Origin: an uncultured Eubacterium sp.
GTDB taxonomy: Bacteria > Bacillota > Clostridia > Lachnospirales > CAG-274
Reading direction: 5' to 3'
Assembly: GCA_900545305.1 (NCBI GenBank)
Contig: UQYD01000011.1
Coordinates: 1-48,445 of the forward strand
DNA: 48,445 nt
Below the pieces are notes generated by a model. The model was not told the origin of the DNA. It searched no databases and saw only the letters and a list, made by a program, of their open reading frames with translations. Below, in pieces: positions 34,359 to 42,206 of this stretch. The translations under genes and the position numbers were made by a program. Numbering within the stretch: position 1 is the first letter of the stretch; every line of letters begins with the position of its first letter.

Positions 34359-35510
34359 TTGTTAAAAAAATTTATTGCAACAACTTTGTTACTTGTACTT
34401 ACACTTAATTCAACAGCCTTTTCTGCCACAGCTCCTGCTATAGATGCAAAAGCCTCTCTGCTTATGGAGGCATCTACCGGTAAAATATTAGCACAGCAAA
34501 ACTCTGACACAGCACTTCCTCCTGCCAGTGTTACAAAGGTAATGACATTACTTTTAATATATGATGCTGTACATAATGGAAAGATTAAGTGGACAGATAA
34601 TGTCACTGTATCCGAACATGCTGCCAGTATGGGTGGTTCTCAAATCTTTCTTGAGCCAAATGAAGTACAAACTGTGGAAGTTTTGACAAAATCCATAGCT
34701 ATTGCATCAGCCAATGATGCTGCCGTTGCTATGGCTGAATTTATTGGAGGTAGTGAAAATGCTTTTGTTGAATTAATGAACCAAAAGGCGAAATCCTTAG
34801 GTATGAAAACTGCTCATTTTGAAAATGCCTGTGGATTAGACACTGACAATCACCTTTTAAGTGCAAAGGATATTGCCATAATGAGTAGAGAGCTTATTAC
34901 AAAGTATCCTGAAGTAACAAAATACACTACAACCTGGCAAGACACAATCACACATACAACAAAAAAAGGCACAACAGAATTTGGACTTACAAACACAAAC
35001 AAACTTTTAAAGTGGTATAACAATGCTACAGGGCTTAAAACTGGCTCAACAGGAAAAGCCCTTTACTGTCTGTCTGCAACAGCTAAAAAGGACGGTATGG
35101 AGCTTATAGCCGTTATTATGGCAGCACCAGACCCTAAATTGAGATTTAGAGAGGCTATACAACTTTTAGACTTTGGTTTTGCTAATTATAAACTAATACA
35201 TGGTAAAAAAGTTGGCGAGGAAATAACTGATGTGCCTATTTATAAAGGAGAAAAAGACACTGTAAAAGCCGTAGTACAAAGAGAATTTACAACCCTTGCT
35301 AATAAGGGTTCAAAGGCTGAATTGACAACTAAAACAGAAATTATACCATCTGTTCAAGCCCCTGTGGCAAAAGGAACTAAATTGGGAGAATTGGTATATT
35401 ACATAGGAAATAAGGAAATGGGTAGAGTAAATTTAATATCCAAAGAAGCCGTAAATAAGGCTAATTTAGGCACTATGTTTCAGCGATTGACTTATTTATG
35501 GTTTAGATAG
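34359..35510 (+). CDS. dacF: D-alanyl-D-alanine carboxypeptidase, DacF type
   Basis: Low-molecular-weight PBP that trims the terminal D-alanine from stem peptides. The 383 residues begin with a signal peptide (KKFIATTLLLVLTLNSTAFSA). The catalytic motifs are SVTK (PPASVTKVMTL), SAN (IASANDAAVA) and KTG (GLKTGSTGKA). A C-terminal beta-domain of the PBP5 type follows. The start is TTG: AAAGGAGG (34343-34350) lies 8 bases before it and no in-frame ATG is near. Homologues include sporulation (DacF) and vegetative (DacA) forms, which reading cannot separate. It ends at a bidirectional terminator shared with the convergent SLH gene. Confidence 0.92.
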   Translation: MLKKFIATTLLLVLTLNSTAFSATAPAIDAKASLLMEASTGKILAQQNSDTALPPASVTKVMTLLLIYDAVHNGKIKWTDNVTVSEHAASMGGSQIFLEPNEVQTVEVLTKSIAIASANDAAVAMAEFIGGSENAFVELMNQKAKSLGMKTAHFENACGLDTDNHLLSAKDIAIMSRELITKYPEVTKYTTTWQDTITHTTKKGTTEFGLTNTNKLLKWYNNATGLKTGSTGKALYCLSATAKKDGMELIAVIMAAPDPKLRFREAIQLLDFGFANYKLIHGKKVGEEITDVPIYKGEKDTVKAVVQREFTTLANKGSKAELTTKTEIIPSVQAPVAKGTKLGELVYYIGNKEMGRVNLISKEAVNKANLGTMFQRLTYLWFR

Positions 35511-35512
35511 AA

Positions 35513-35543
35513 AAAGGCTGACTAGCAATGCTAGTCAGCCTTT
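35513..35543. terminator. Bidirectional terminator between dacF and the SLH gene
   Basis: AAAGGCTGACTAGC (35513-35526), loop AAT, GCTAGTCAGCCTTT (35530-35543): a perfect 14-base stem. The T tract is short on the plus strand and longer (five T) on the minus strand. Confidence 0.85.
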
Positions 35544-35750
35544 AGTGAGTCGGAAAGATTAATCCGATGGCTTGATTTATCAAGCCACAAATTAACAGAG
35601 TTAATTTGCTCTGACGGTGAATCGGGAAGATTAACCCGATGGCTTGCTTGTCAAGCCACATTTTGCAAAGCAAAATGTTCTGAATAGTGAACCGAAAGAT
35701 AAATCGGTCACACGAAGTGTGGCTTTCAACGAAGTTGAAAGTTCTGAATA
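35544..35750 (+). repeat. Tandem array of three three-hairpin units
   Basis: Units at 35544-35615, 35616-35685 and 35686-35750 share a start (GTGARYCG), an end (CTGA, with TTCTGAAT in units 2 and 3) and three adjacent hairpins. Hairpin 1 stems: TCGGA/TCCGA, ATCGGG/CCCGAT, ACCGA/TCGGT, always around the loop AAGATWAA. Hairpin 2: GGCTTGAT/ATCAAGCC, GGCTTG/CAAGCC, CACAC/GTGTG. Hairpin 3: CAAATTAAC/GTTAATTTG, ACATTTTGC/GCAAAATGT, CTTTCAAC/GTTGAAAG, with 3-base loops. Stems differ in sequence but stay paired, which points to selection on structure. A fourth unit is at 29163-29237. The function is unknown. Confidence 0.87.
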
Positions 35751-35768
35751 CATCTAAGCTACATCATT

Positions 35769-37763
35769 TTATTGTGGACCACCGTAAGGTACAAGTTCGC
35801 CACTACCTAATGTATGAGTTTCGCCCTGAAGGAAATCATTTAATGGGTTATTCATATTGTAGTAAAGAATATTACCGGCAAGGTCAAGGTTATTAAATGC
35901 TGTATCTTCAAGTTCGAGAGCATCTACATAACTTGTGTTAGTAAGTGTAAGTTTTGCATCTGTAGCAAGTTTTACATTTACAACCTGACGGCTATCTACG
36001 TCAATAGCACCCTTGTATGAAGAACCACTACCAATGTTAAGATTTACCTTTGTATTGTAGTCCGGAGTAATATCTCCAGTAAGTTCCTGATTTTTCAAAG
36101 TAATATTAAGTGTTGAACCCTTTGACTGCTTAACACCGTTGCTAACATTGTCAAAAACAGAGTCACAAGTAATGTCAGAATTTGAAATAACAACATCAGC
36201 TACGCAATCTGTAAGCTGTAAAAGAGGAGCTTTATTTGTTGAAATAGTAGACTCATCAATATTAATGTTTGTTGAATTTGTATTTGTATCGTCTACTTCA
36301 CCCTTACTAACTTCGTTACCGGCTATAACAATAGGAGTAACACCCTTATCTGTTACTTCTAACTTAGAACCGTTAGACATTTCAAATGTAGAACCACCTA
36401 AAAGTGAAACAGATGAGAACTTGCTAGTTGCTATTGTAGACTTATCTAATTCAAGAGTACCACCCTTAACAACTGCACCAAACATTGTAGTAATCTTGCC
36501 GTCTGACTTTATTGTACTGTCTTTAAGTGTTACCTTTGATGTACTGTCAATATTTAAAGTATTTGCTTCACTAGCTGAAACTGTAGAATTTTCTACATTA
36601 GCTCTACCATTGTCTGAAACAACAATAGCATCATAGCCATAAGACTTAACAGTTGAACCAAATACACCAAGTGTGCCATTAGCCATCTTCAATACGCTGT
36701 CTTTCTGAGAAGCAAAGTCTATTGTACAATTTGTAAATGACGCATCTTCTCCGTCATAAGCCTTTGATTCAGTTACAGTAGTCTTCTTGTAATCATTACC
36801 CTGAATTTCCTGTTCTGCGTTCTTATCAGCTTCTTCTTTATCCTTCTTAGCCTGTTCCTTATCAGCAAGCATTTCCTTAGCTGTATCTATGTATGAACAA
36901 GTTTTGCTGAAAATAGTAGCCATTTCTGCTCTTGTCATAGTATCGTTAATGTTAAGTTTTCCGTTACTACCACTTACGATACCCATTTTTGTAAGTGTAC
37001 CGGCTGCAAGCTGTAATTCAACACTATTAAGAGTATCACTGTCGCTATACATTGAGCAGTCAGTTGTACCATTACCAAGAATATAGTTCTGGTTTAAAAG
37101 ACCTCTGTAAATGTAAAGCATTGCATCGCCTCTTGTAATTGGGCTATCCGGGAAGAAAGTATTTGAATTATCAAAAATACCATTACCTGTACAGTTAATG
37201 ATGTACTGATGATAATAAGAGTTTTCATCTACATCTACATAGCCGAATGCAATTTTAGATGCTTCCTTTAAGTCAAAAGTCTTGCTAAGGAAAATAGCAA
37301 AGTCACCTCTTGTAATTGTTCCACCAGGGTTAAACTTGTTGTTACCAACACCAGACGCAATTTTTCTTGATGCAATATCATCTACAAACTGTGCTGACCA
37401 ACCATAGCTATTCTGGTTTACATCAGAGAAGTACATAGAATTGCCAGTTGAATTAGAAGAAATTACATTGATTTTTGTACTACTGTCTGCACTACCAATA
37501 GTAGTAGTTTCAGTATCTTCTTCAGTAGTTTCTTCTGTTGTAGTTTCCTTTGTAGTTACTTCCTTATTTGTATTGCTTTCTGTTTTAAGACCAGTTGAGC
37601 TTTTCTGTTCTTCTGTTGTAGTTTCAGTTTCTGCACCTGCACCTACAGAAGATGTTTTAGTAGACGTGCCAATAGATTTAGTCTTACCATAACAGCTAAT
37701 TGCTCCTAAAGCCATAGCAAGGCATAAACAAGCTGACACAGAAAGATTTAAAAACTTTTTCAT
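35769..37763 (-). CDS. SLH-domain surface protein with beta-helix-like C-terminal half
   Basis: Secreted protein of 664 residues. It starts with a signal peptide whose end, GAISC at 20-24, could be a weak lipobox. Residues 40-90 are a Thr/Glu-rich linker. Three SLH domains follow at about 110-163, 172-223 and 236-288 (TRGD, TRGD, TRAE motifs); these bind pyruvylated wall polysaccharide. A Lys/Glu-rich helical spacer (295-322) leads to a C-terminal half of short repeated strands rich in Ser, Thr, Asn and Asp (SFTNCTIDF, ANVENSTVSA, KVTLKDSTIKS), as in right-handed beta-helix proteins. The protein is therefore predicted to be anchored at the surface and displayed outward. The ligand or substrate is unknown. 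Confidence 0.85.
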   Translation of the reverse strand: MKKFLNLSVSACLCLAMALGAISCYGKTKSIGTSTKTSSVGAGAETETTTEEQKSSTGLKTESNTNKEVTTKETTTEETTEEDTETTTIGSADSSTKINVISSNSTGNSMYFSDVNQNSYGWSAQFVDDIASRKIASGVGNNKFNPGGTITRGDFAIFLSKTFDLKEASKIAFGYVDVDENSYYHQYIINCTGNGIFDNSNTFFPDSPITRGDAMLYIYRGLLNQNYILGNGTTDCSMYSDSDTLNSVELQLAAGTLTKMGIVSGSNGKLNINDTMTRAEMATIFSKTCSYIDTAKEMLADKEQAKKDKEEADKNAEQEIQGNDYKKTTVTESKAYDGEDASFTNCTIDFASQKDSVLKMANGTLGVFGSTVKSYGYDAIVVSDNGRANVENSTVSASEANTLNIDSTSKVTLKDSTIKSDGKITTMFGAVVKGGTLELDKSTIATSKFSSVSLLGGSTFEMSNGSKLEVTDKGVTPIVIAGNEVSKGEVDDTNTNSTNINIDESTISTNKAPLLQLTDCVADVVISNSDITCDSVFDNVSNGVKQSKGSTLNITLKNQELTGDITPDYNTKVNLNIGSGSSYKGAIDVDSRQVVNVKLATDAKLTLTNTSYVDALELEDTAFNNLDLAGNILYYNMNNPLNDFLQGETHTLGSGELVPYGGPQ

Positions 37764-37802
37764 TTATTTATCCTCCTATTAAAATACATTTTTCTTAGAA
37801 AC

Positions 37803-37831
37803 ATTGTCTCATAAACACCTATTTTTTGCAA
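37803..37831 (-). promoter_or_regulatory. Probable promoter of the SLH gene
   Basis: TTGCAA (37831-37826), 17 bases, GACAAT (37808-37803) with an extended -10 TGA. Confidence 0.5.
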
Positions 37832-37871
37832 TAGATTTTACATTAAATTTTTATTTCAAATTTGATTTATA

Positions 37872-37900
37872 TAGCAATTTTGCCAAAAATATGGTACTAT
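37872..37900 (+). promoter_or_regulatory. Possible promoter of the cyclophilin gene
   Basis: TACTAT (37895-37900) with an extended -10 TGG; the -35 position (TAGCAA, 17 bases upstream) is weak. Confidence 0.4.
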
Positions 37901-37931
37901 TTATCCATATTATGTTTAAGGAGGAAGAATA

Positions 37932-39002
37932 ATGAAAAAAATATTTTCTACAATAGTGATTTCTGCTCTATTGTGTGTAAATACATTTGCCACACCAGTA
38001 GTTGTAAACTCAAAGCCTGCTACATTTGAAAAACCTGTTATCATAAGACAGAGTACAAGTTTTTTATCTTTACGTGAAATTGCTTCTAATCTTTTAGACA
38101 ACGTAAATTTACAGTGGAATGTTGAAACAAAGACAGCCACACTTACATCAAACAATATTACTGTTCAAGTTCCTATTGGAACAAATTACATAGTTGTAAA
38201 TGACAATACAAGACCTATTGATGCCAACAATTCACAGGTAACAAGTTTTATTGAAAATGGAACTACATATGTTCCTATTCGCTGTATTGCCGAGTCTTTT
38301 GGCTATGTTGTAAACTATAGTGACAACACTATTTATATTTCAAATAAAGATACACAAAATTCAACACTTCCTCAATTTTCAGAAATGAAACAGGGAGAAA
38401 CTATAGCCACTATGCACACTTCTATGGGGGATATTACATTCAGATTTTTCCCTCAATATGCTCCAAAAGCTGTAGAAAACTTCCTTACTCACGCAAAAGA
38501 AGGCTATTATAACAACATAGAATTTCACAGAGTTATAAACAATTTTATGATTCAAGGTGGCGACCCTACAGCAACAGGTGCAGGTGGAGAAAGTATATGG
38601 AATAAGCCTTTTGAAAATGAAGTTACTTTAGATTTAAGAAACTTTAGAGGTGCTTTATGTATGGCAAATGCCGGTCCGGATACTAATGGAAGTCAGTTCT
38701 ACATTGTACAAAATAAAAATGTGGGAAATATGTTTGACAGTATTGCCAATGCAAAAAATGAAATATATTACAGCAAAGATGGAAAACAAATTACTGTAGG
38801 TCAGGCGTTTCCTGATGATATAATAGAGCTTTACAAGAAATACGGTGGTTACCCTAGTCTTGATATGGGCTATACAGTATTTGGTCAGGTAATAGACGGT
38901 ATGGATATTGTAGACAAAATTGCCTCAACTAAAACTGATGATTTTAACAAGCCAGTGGAAAAGGTAGTTATACAATCTATTGATGTAACAGAATATAAAT
39001 AA
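37932..39002 (+). CDS. Secreted cyclophilin-type peptidyl-prolyl isomerase with copper amine oxidase-like N-terminal domain
   Basis: The 356-residue protein has a signal peptide (1-20), then a copper amine oxidase N-terminal-like domain (about 22-140, with FLSLREIASNL and TTYVPIRCIAESFGY). Firmicutes use this module in many wall-associated proteins. The C-terminal part (about 160-354) is a cyclophilin: NNIEFHRVINNFMIQGGDP, MANAGPDTNGSQFYIV and TVFGQVIDGMDIVDKIA. It should catalyse proline isomerisation in proteins folding outside the membrane, a job often done by PrsA-type parvulins in this phylum. AAGGAGG precedes the ATG. It is divergent from the SLH gene. Confidence 0.9.
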   Translation: MKKIFSTIVISALLCVNTFATPVVVNSKPATFEKPVIIRQSTSFLSLREIASNLLDNVNLQWNVETKTATLTSNNITVQVPIGTNYIVVNDNTRPIDANNSQVTSFIENGTTYVPIRCIAESFGYVVNYSDNTIYISNKDTQNSTLPQFSEMKQGETIATMHTSMGDITFRFFPQYAPKAVENFLTHAKEGYYNNIEFHRVINNFMIQGGDPTATGAGGESIWNKPFENEVTLDLRNFRGALCMANAGPDTNGSQFYIVQNKNVGNMFDSIANAKNEIYYSKDGKQITVGQAFPDDIIELYKKYGGYPSLDMGYTVFGQVIDGMDIVDKIASTKTDDFNKPVEKVVIQSIDVTEYK

Positions 39003-39040
39003 ATACATATCACAACAAATTCAATTTGCCATAAGATACA

Positions 39041-39081
39041 AAAAGAGGCTTTCCACTTTTTAAGTGGAAAGCCTCTTTTTT
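39041..39081. terminator. Bidirectional terminator between cyclophilin and hsp20
   Basis: AAAAGAGGCTTTCCACTT (39041-39058), loop TTT, and the complementary arm to 39079: an 18-base stem with T-rich and A-rich ends, between convergent genes. Confidence 0.92.
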
Positions 39082-39127
39082 ATTTATCTAGGGGAAATTA
39101 TTAATGACAAAGAACACACAACTATTT

Positions 39128-39586
39128 TTAGCCTTCAATAGCTACATAATTCTTCTTTTCAATCTCTGGTTTCTTTTCTTTCTTAGGTACTTCAAGCTTT
39201 AAGATACCGTGCTTAAATGAAGCCTTAATATCTTCCTGAGTTACGGCATCGCCTACATAGAAACTTCTTCTGCAATCGCCGGCATATCTTTCTCGGCAAA
39301 TGTATTTAGAGTTCTTTTTATCTTCCTTATCCTCATCAAGACCCTTAGCAGCCTCTACAGTAAGATAACCATTTTCCAAAGAAACCTTTACTTCGTCTTT
39401 TGTAAATCCGGGTAAATCCATATACAATTCGTAACCCTCATCGTGTTCCTTAATATCGGTATTCATAATGTTTTTACCTCTGTGACCGTAAAGCTTCTTT
39501 TCAGCCTTTCTCATATCTCTGTTAAACCAAGCATCATCAAAGAAATCATCAAATAAACCGTTAGTAAAAATGTTAGACATTAACAT
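39128..39586 (-). CDS. Small heat-shock protein Hsp20, copy 1
   Basis: Alpha-crystallin-type holdase of 152 residues that binds unfolding proteins without ATP. The crystallin domain runs from about residue 40 (ELYMDLPGFTKDEVKVSLENG) and ends with GILKLEVPKKEKK, the C-terminal region used in oligomer assembly. ATG 39586 (MLMSNIF) is chosen because it matches the start of copy 2 (MLMPSIF); the longer frame begins at a TTG with no ribosome binding site. It lies 53 bases after copy 2 and is about half identical to it by eye, so this is a tandem duplication in one operon. Confidence 0.93.
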   Translation of the reverse strand: MLMSNIFTNGLFDDFFDDAWFNRDMRKAEKKLYGHRGKNIMNTDIKEHDEGYELYMDLPGFTKDEVKVSLENGYLTVEAAKGLDEDKEDKKNSKYICRERYAGDCRRSFYVGDAVTQEDIKASFKHGILKLEVPKKEKKPEIEKKNYVAIEG

Positions 39587-39639
39587 AAACTCACTCTCTT
39601 TCTTATTCTTCAAAACAATAACTTTAAATCAACTATAAA

Positions 39640-40059
39640 TTAGCCCTCAATAGGAATATACTTCTTTTCCTCTACCTGTGGCTTTGGTTCAATCTTTGGT
39701 ACAAACATCTTCAAAGTACCATTTTCAAACTTAGCCTTTATATCCTCCTGAGTAACATCATTACCTACATAAAAGCTTCTGTTGGCTGTACCATAATATC
39801 TTTCTCTGCGAATGTAGTTGCCCTTTTCATCTTTTTCATCATTATTACTATGAGAAGTAGCTTCTACTGTCAAATAACCATCTTTCAACTCTGCGTGAAC
39901 ATCTTCTTTATGTACGCCTGGAATATCCATTGTAATCATATAACCTTTTTCATTTTCTTCTACATCAGTATTCATAAATGTACTTGAATTATTTGAAGTT
40001 TCAAAAGGTTCAATAAAATCATTTAAAAAACTTTCTCCAAAAATACTAGGCATCAACAT
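39640..40059 (-). CDS. Small heat-shock protein Hsp20, copy 2
   Basis: Promoter-proximal member of the hsp20 pair, 139 residues. Crystallin-domain landmarks are MITMDIPGVHKEDVHAELKDG, RSFYVGNDVTQEDIKAKFENG and GTLKMFVPK. AAGAAGGATGAC precedes the ATG. A long leader of about 140 bases follows a promoter that overlaps a perfect CIRCE element, so HrcA should repress both genes until heat stress. Confidence 0.94.
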   Translation of the reverse strand: MLMPSIFGESFLNDFIEPFETSNNSSTFMNTDVEENEKGYMITMDIPGVHKEDVHAELKDGYLTVEATSHSNNDEKDEKGNYIRRERYYGTANRSFYVGNDVTQEDIKAKFENGTLKMFVPKIEPKPQVEEKKYIPIEG

Positions 40060-40205
40060 AAGTCATCCTTCTTTCTTTAATCATAAGTCGAATTTTTATA
40101 TCGAACCCGGAGCGTTTTGGAAATCAAAATAGACACAAACCAATGGGAACAACTTTCACATCAATAGGTGTCTTCATTCTTTCCTTTTCCTTTGTTCTGA
40201 TTGTA

Positions 40206-40234
40206 TTATAGCACTCTTGTTAGCACTCGTCAAT
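40206..40234 (-). promoter_or_regulatory. Promoter of the hsp20 operon
   Basis: TTGACG (40234-40229), 17 bases, TATAAT (40211-40206). The -35 box lies within the CIRCE element. Confidence 0.9.
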
Positions 40235-40247
40235 AGTGAGTGCTAAC
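40221..40247. promoter_or_regulatory. CIRCE element (HrcA operator)
   Basis: TTAGCACTC (40221-40229), a 9-base spacer, GAGTGCTAA (40239-40247): an exact match to the CIRCE consensus, the binding site of the HrcA repressor. hrcA itself is not in the window. An additional half-site AGCACTC lies at 40211-40217, against the -10 box. Confidence 0.96.
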
Positions 40248-40283
40248 AATTCATAATTTCTTCATAAATATATTTATACCATT

Positions 40284-40323
40284 AAAAAAGCCCACCCAAA
40301 CTACAAAAGTAGTCTGAATGGAC
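40284..40323 (-). terminator. Terminator of the ATP synthase operon
   Basis: On the minus strand a 15-base stem (40323-40309 with 40304-40290, several G-U pairs), loop TTTT, and six U. Confidence 0.88.
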
Positions 40324-40341
40324 TTAGATATAGTAATAGTA

Positions 40342-40743
40342 TTATCTACCTTTTACCTTTAATCTTGTCATAGCTCTTGACAAGGCTGCCTGTGAATGAT
40401 TATATTCCAAAATACTCTGTTTCTGACGCATAGCTTCTTCAGCTCTTATCTTAGCTTCTTCAGCACGTCTTGCATCAATTTCTTCTGGATATTCTGCAGT
40501 ATCGACAATAACTTCCACCTGTTCAGGCTTAATTTCAGCAAAGCCCTGACCTACGGCGATAATATTTTGTTTACCATTTGCAGTAAATCTACATTCACCA
40601 CTGACAATGGCTGTAACCATTGGTTCGTGGTCTGCAAGAACACCGTGTTCACCATCTATTGCTGGCAACACAATACTTTCGCAAGGACCATCATAAAAAC
40701 TTCTATCACAGGTTGTTATTTTAAGATTAAATTCTTTTGCCAT
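40342..40743 (-). CDS. atpC: F1Fo ATP synthase epsilon subunit
   Basis: Central-stalk subunit of 133 residues. The beta-sandwich half has DGPCESIVLPAIDGEHGVLADHEPMVTAI, the family hallmark, and the C-terminal half is a two-helix domain (DARRAEEAKIRAEEAMRQ) that can inhibit ATP hydrolysis. It is the last gene of the atp operon, 20 bases after atpD, and a terminator follows. Confidence 0.96.
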   Translation of the reverse strand: MAKEFNLKITTCDRSFYDGPCESIVLPAIDGEHGVLADHEPMVTAIVSGECRFTANGKQNIIAVGQGFAEIKPEQVEVIVDTAEYPEEIDARRAEEAKIRAEEAMRQKQSILEYNHSQAALSRAMTRLKVKGR

Positions 40744-40763
40744 AAGTCACACCTCTTTCGGCA

Positions 40764-42161
40764 TTATGCCTCCATTGTTTTAGCCTTTTCAATGACATCT
40801 TCAATAGTTCCAGCAAAGAGGAAAGCAGCTTCTGGATATTCGTCCATATCGCCATTAATAATAGCCTTAAAGCCTCTAATAGTTTCCTTTAATGGAACGT
40901 ACTTACCTTTGATACCTGTAAAGACTTCACCAACAGAGAATGGCTGAGAAAGGAACTTCTGAATTTTTCTTGCTCTATAAACTGTAAGTTTATCTTCATC
41001 GTCAAGTTCTTCCATACCGAGGATACCAATAATATCCTGTAATTCCTTGTATCTCTGTAAAATTTCCTGTGTCTGTCTTGCTACTGTATAATGTTCTTCA
41101 CCTACTACGTCAGGCTCAAGAATACGAGAAGTTGATTCCAATGGGTCAACTGCTGGGTAAATACCCTGTTCAACAATCTTTCTTGAAAGAACTGTTGTTG
41201 CATCAAGGTGAGCGAAAGTAGTAGCAGGAGCAGGGTCTGTAAGGTCATCAGCAGGAACATAAACGGCCTGAACTGATGTAATAGAACCATCCTTTGTAGA
41301 TGTAATTCTTTCCTGTAAAGCACCTACTTCGTTAGCAAGTGTAGGCTGATAACCTACGGCTGAAGGCATACGGCCAAGAAGTGCTGAAACTTCTGAACCA
41401 GCCTGTACATATCTGAAAATATTATCAATGAATAAAAGCACGTCTTGATGCTGTTTATCTCTAAAGTACTCAGCCATTGTAAGACCTGTCTGAGCAACTC
41501 TCATTCTTGAACCAGGTGGCTCATTCATCTGACCAAATACCAAGGCAGTCTTTGAAATAACGCCTGATTCATTCATTTCTGACCAAAGGTCGTTACCTTC
41601 TCTTGAACGTTCACCTACACCAGTGAAGATTGAGTAACCACCATGCTCAGTTGCTATATTGTGAATAAGTTCCTGTATTAATACGGTTTTACCTACACCG
41701 GCACCACCGAACAAACCGATTTTACCACCCTTTGCGTAAGGGGCAAGAAGGTCAATAACCTTAATACCAGTTTCGAGAATTTCTACAACTGGACTCTGGT
41801 CTTCAAAACTAGGTGGGTCTCTGTGAATAACCCACTTATCATCACACTTTACTTCTTCGCCACCGTCAATAGCTTCGCCAAGAACATTGAACATACGTCC
41901 AAGTACGCCTTCGCCAACAGGTACTTTAATACCGTCGCCTGTAGCAGTAACTACCATATCCTTTGCTAAACCTTCGCTGGCAGCAAGTGTAATACATCTA
42001 ACGATACGGTTACCCATAAGCTGGGCAACCTCCATAACAACCTTTTTACCGTCAACTTCAACAGTCAGAGCGTCTTTAATAAGTGGAAGTTTACCTTCGT
42101 CAAACTCAACGTCAACAACCGGGCCTAATACCTGAACAATTTTACCTGTATTAATTTCCAT
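40764..42161 (-). CDS. atpD: F1Fo ATP synthase beta subunit
   Basis: Catalytic subunit of 465 residues. The P-loop GGAGVGKTVL, the catalytic region GVGERSREGNDLW and the segment QYTLANEVG-type PTLANEVGALQERI are intact. It makes ATP at the interface with AtpA. Just upstream, in the 45-base gap after atpG, two alternative hairpins can form around the purine-rich sequence before the start codon; the best ribosome binding sequence (GGAG) lies in a hairpin 15 bases from the ATG. Confidence 0.98.
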   Translation of the reverse strand: MEINTGKIVQVLGPVVDVEFDEGKLPLIKDALTVEVDGKKVVMEVAQLMGNRIVRCITLAASEGLAKDMVVTATGDGIKVPVGEGVLGRMFNVLGEAIDGGEEVKCDDKWVIHRDPPSFEDQSPVVEILETGIKVIDLLAPYAKGGKIGLFGGAGVGKTVLIQELIHNIATEHGGYSIFTGVGERSREGNDLWSEMNESGVISKTALVFGQMNEPPGSRMRVAQTGLTMAEYFRDKQHQDVLLFIDNIFRYVQAGSEVSALLGRMPSAVGYQPTLANEVGALQERITSTKDGSITSVQAVYVPADDLTDPAPATTFAHLDATTVLSRKIVEQGIYPAVDPLESTSRILEPDVVGEEHYTVARQTQEILQRYKELQDIIGILGMEELDDEDKLTVYRARKIQKFLSQPFSVGEVFTGIKGKYVPLKETIRGFKAIINGDMDEYPEAAFLFAGTIEDVIEKAKTMEA

Positions 42162-42172
42162 ATTATTCCACG

Positions 42173-42196
42173 TTCTCCAAAAGGAGAATAGCTCCT
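42173..42196 (-). promoter_or_regulatory. Alternative hairpins before atpD
   Basis: On the minus strand AGGAG (42196-42192) can pair with CTCCT (42186-42182), or TTCTCC (42188-42183) with GGAGAA (42178-42173). The two folds exclude each other. They could tune atpD translation or mark an RNA processing site; that is inference. Confidence 0.5.
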
Positions 42197-42206
42197 TTCT
42201 ATAAAA

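Noticed and set aside
35544..35750. CRISPR array
   Set aside because: The units are palindromic along their full length and lack constant repeats with unique spacers; no cas genes are present.
36139..36636. 165-codon open frame opposite the SLH gene
   Set aside because: It mirrors the repetitive Ser/Thr-rich coding sequence and has no ribosome binding site.
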